A DNA stretch of 13,080 nt from positions 1 through 13,080 of the forward strand of contig JAZQUR010000081.1 in assembly GCA_045631425.1 (NCBI GenBank), in the 5' to 3' direction. Each line of letters starts with the position of its first letter. The first letter of the stretch is position 1. This stretch comes from Treponema_I sp045631425. GTDB lineage: Bacteria; Spirochaetota; Spirochaetia; Treponematales; Treponemataceae. Under the pieces are notes generated by a model. That model was not told the DNA's origin, searched no databases, and saw only the letters and a program-made list of their open reading frames with translations. The translations under genes were made by a program, and so were the position numbers. This document shows positions 12,901-13,080 of this stretch, piece after piece.

Positions 12901-13005
12901 ATGAATAATCGAAACTACAAAGACTCTGTCTTCGTTGATCTTTTCGCAAAAGACATTAACGCAAAAGAAAACTTTGTTTCACTTTACAACGCTTGCATTA
13001 ATTAA
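12901..13005 (+). pseudogene. N-terminal fragment of Rpn/PD-(D/E)XK nuclease family transposase
   Basis: The frame codes 34 residues: MNNRNYKDSVFVDLF, then AKDINAKENFVSLYNACIN and a stop. This matches, from memory, the N-terminus of Rpn-family recombination-promoting nucleases/putative transposases (KDSVFVDLF...AxENxxSLYNAL), proteins usually around 250-320 residues and multicopy in treponemes and clostridia. A good Shine-Dalgarno (AAGGA, 7 nt) shows that the start is a real gene start. The frame is broken exactly where an AT-rich palindromic element begins; the remainder of the gene may continue to the right of the window, in which case this is an insertion-disrupted gene. Without that sequence a simple deletion remnant cannot be excluded. 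Confidence 0.65.
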
Positions 13006-13079
13006 GAATTATGAATTAAGAATTATGAATTGGGATATAATTCTTAATTCTGCATTCTTAATTCTGAATTGTATTAATT
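12997..13079. repeat. AT-rich palindromic element (MITE-like) with 7-bp flanking repeats
   Basis: Left arm: two 14-bp units AATTAAGAATTATG plus AATT (from 13000). After GGGATAT the right arm carries two inverted units (AATTCTTAATTCTGC, ATTCTTAATTCTG) and AATT, forming a long imperfect hairpin. ATTAATT occurs at both edges (12997-13003 and 13073-13079), as a target-site duplication would. Removing the element and one repeat restores an open Rpn-like reading frame through this point. It carries no coding capacity. Confidence 0.6.
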
Positions 13080-13080
13080 T

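Overview
The window looks like AT-rich spirochaete DNA, most likely a host-associated Treponema. The main clues are a UPF0164-type outer-membrane protein (a family I know essentially from treponemes), a tandem periplasmic solute-binding protein of treponemal style, and the N-terminus of a Rpn/PD-(D/E)XK nuclease that is multicopy in such genomes. The genus is inferred from protein families; no rRNA or tRNA is present.

Layout. 1-1226 (minus): 5' part of a secreted tandem solute-binding-domain protein running off the left edge. 1313-4768 (minus): a two-gene RNA/ribosome unit, a DEAD-box RNA helicase followed 22 bp later by a YkpA/YbiT-type ABC-F ATPase, ending in a clear intrinsic terminator. 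4769-5587: an 819-bp gene-less stretch packed with potential RNA structure, including paired direct repeats before the helicase, a cloverleaf-like hairpin cluster, a roughly 55-bp-period series of covarying bulged hairpins and a GC-rich dispersed repeat. 5588-9534 (plus): clpB overlapping by one base a UPF0164 protein gene. 9691-10260 (minus): a META/HslJ-like lipoprotein. 10603-11771 (plus): two overlapping flavodoxin-fold genes, apparently complementary (one has a Cys4 motif, the other the FMN phosphate loop). 11779-11877: an inverted second copy of the GC-rich repeat. 11895-12746 (minus): a metallo-beta-lactamase-fold hydrolase. 12901-13080 (plus): a Rpn-type gene stopped after 34 codons by an AT-rich palindromic element flanked by 7-bp direct repeats.

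Themes. The helicase and ABC-F protein act on RNA and ribosomes; ClpB is a stress disaggregase tied to an envelope protein gene. Four genes without a Shine-Dalgarno sequence (solute-binding protein, clpB, META lipoprotein, MBL hydrolase) each have a -10-like hexamer exactly 6 nt before an ATG, suggesting leaderless mRNAs. Five other starts have ordinary Shine-Dalgarno sequences.

The least explained part is 4914-5517. Its three bulged hairpins keep their pairing while the sequence changes, the signature of a selected RNA fold or of spreading hairpin repeats. Whether it is one non-coding RNA, a clpB leader or a mosaic of intergenic repeats cannot be settled from one window.
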